From Lactonifactor sp050944855 (GTDB lineage Bacteria; Bacillota; Clostridia; Lachnospirales; Lachnospiraceae): a stretch of 60,159 bases of DNA. Within the stretch, counting starts at the first letter, position 1, and every line of letters starts with the position of its first letter. The notes under the pieces were generated by a model that saw only the letters and a list, made by a program, of their open reading frames with translations, made no database searches and was not told where the DNA came from. This document shows, piece after piece, positions 59,819-60,159 of the stretch. The translations under genes were made by a program, and so were the position numbers. The stretch is taken from the NCBI GenBank assembly GCA_050944855.1, contig JBMNRU010000019.1, forward strand, positions 1-60,159. Reading direction: 5' to 3'.

Positions 59819-60159
59819 CTAATTCAGTTCACTCTTCATTTTGAGAAGCTCTTCTTTCTTTTCCAATAGTTTTTCAATCGTTTGATCTATCTTTTCAATT
59901 GTTTCATCAAGATCTTTTTTTAATTTTTTATCCTCAACAGCTTCAGCATGAACACCGAACACAAGATAATTTGTTGATACATTGAAAAACTCCGAAATTT
60001 CAAGCAGAAAATCAATAGATGGTCTGCGCAGCCCAGATTCAATTTTAGCAATTGTGTTCTGACTGACATTTAATTTCTCTGCAAGTTGTTCCTGTGTAAG
60101 TTCTCGTTCTTTGCGAAGTTTCTGGATACGCTTTCCGCATTCTTTTAGATCGTGTCTCA
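59819..60159 (-). CDS. Xre-family regulator, 5' end beyond the window
   Basis: 113 visible residues. GKRIQKLRKERELTQEQLAEKL, then VSQNTIAKIESGLRRPS, is a clear Xre helix-turn-helix; FFNVSTNYLVFG is its usual end. The C-terminal 45 residues form a Glu/Lys-rich coiled coil (KIDQTIEKLLEKKEELLKMK), probably a dimerisation region. It ends in a strong terminator and lies beyond oriT, so it may regulate mobilisation. Start codon outside the window. Confidence 0.88.
   Translation of the reverse strand, partial: RHDLKECGKRIQKLRKERELTQEQLAEKLNVSQNTIAKIESGLRRPSIDFLLEISEFFNVSTNYLVFGVHAEAVEDKKLKKDLDETIEKIDQTIEKLLEKKEELLKMKSELN

Noticed and set aside
1..60159. Stop-codon recoding considered because of in-frame TAA and TAG codons
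   Set aside because: TAA, TAG and TGA all end normal genes here, and only two isolated cases exist; local mutation is simpler.

Overview
The window looks like part of a low-to-mid GC Clostridia chromosome, most likely a gut Lachnospiraceae; the genus cannot be told from sequence alone. Reasons: strong AGGAGG ribosome sites, TTG/GTG starts, Tn916-type integrase and excisionase, and the phage gene set (DUF1492, DUF2800, DUF2815, P4-type primase, phi13-type tail protein, HK97-type head). Nearly all of it is mobile or accessory DNA.

Region 1, about 1-35,800: an integrated tailed (siphovirus-like) prophage, mostly on the minus strand. Left to right: Tn916-type excisionase, Xre-like regulator, endolysin, holin, tail fibre/baseplate genes, tape measure, tail chaperone with a -1 frameshift site, major tail protein, head-tail connectors, head fibre and leucine-rich-repeat protein, HK97 capsid, ClpP-type protease, portal, terminase, HNH nuclease, late regulator, SNF2 helicase, VRR-NUC nuclease and primase-helicase. 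A plus-strand block (31,475-35,791: DUF2800, DUF2815, family A DNA polymerase) points the opposite way from the primase and meets it at a long imperfect palindrome. Lesions in the polymerase, tail terminator and other genes suggest decay. The late region carries several independent cargo units (morons) with their own promoter and/or terminator: a DUF4238 protein, a PLD-like protein, a MerR-TipAS regulator, and a PBECR4 putative nuclease directly behind a structured non-coding RNA that ends in an intrinsic terminator. The last one has the layout of a type III toxin-antitoxin locus.

Region 2, 35,840-49,773: nine minus-strand genes with gaps of 25 nt or less. In transcription order they are a NACHT NTPase, a small HTH protein, HsdM, HsdS (with three 12-bp ELTA/TAEL spacer repeats as in EcoR124-type enzymes), an unknown 165-residue protein, HsdR, a RecD-like SF1 helicase with a large unknown N-terminus, AbiH, and an AlbA_2 (Schlafen-like) protein. 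This reads as one composite defence operon.

Region 3, about 50,000-60,159: a partition and mobilisation region. ParA, ParB, a SymE-like protein, an RHH protein and small conserved genes lie at 50.1-53.6 kb. They are followed by an integrative mobilizable element: integrase, excisionase, toprim/RecA-type replication protein with an in-frame amber codon, MobL relaxase, DUF3847 protein, a MobQ-type oriT, and a partial Xre regulator at the right edge.

Most promising leads: the ncRNA-PBECR4 cassette, the nine-gene NACHT/type I R-M/helicase/AbiH/AlbA_2 operon, the repeat-tunable hsdS, and the moron units bounded by related terminator hairpins.
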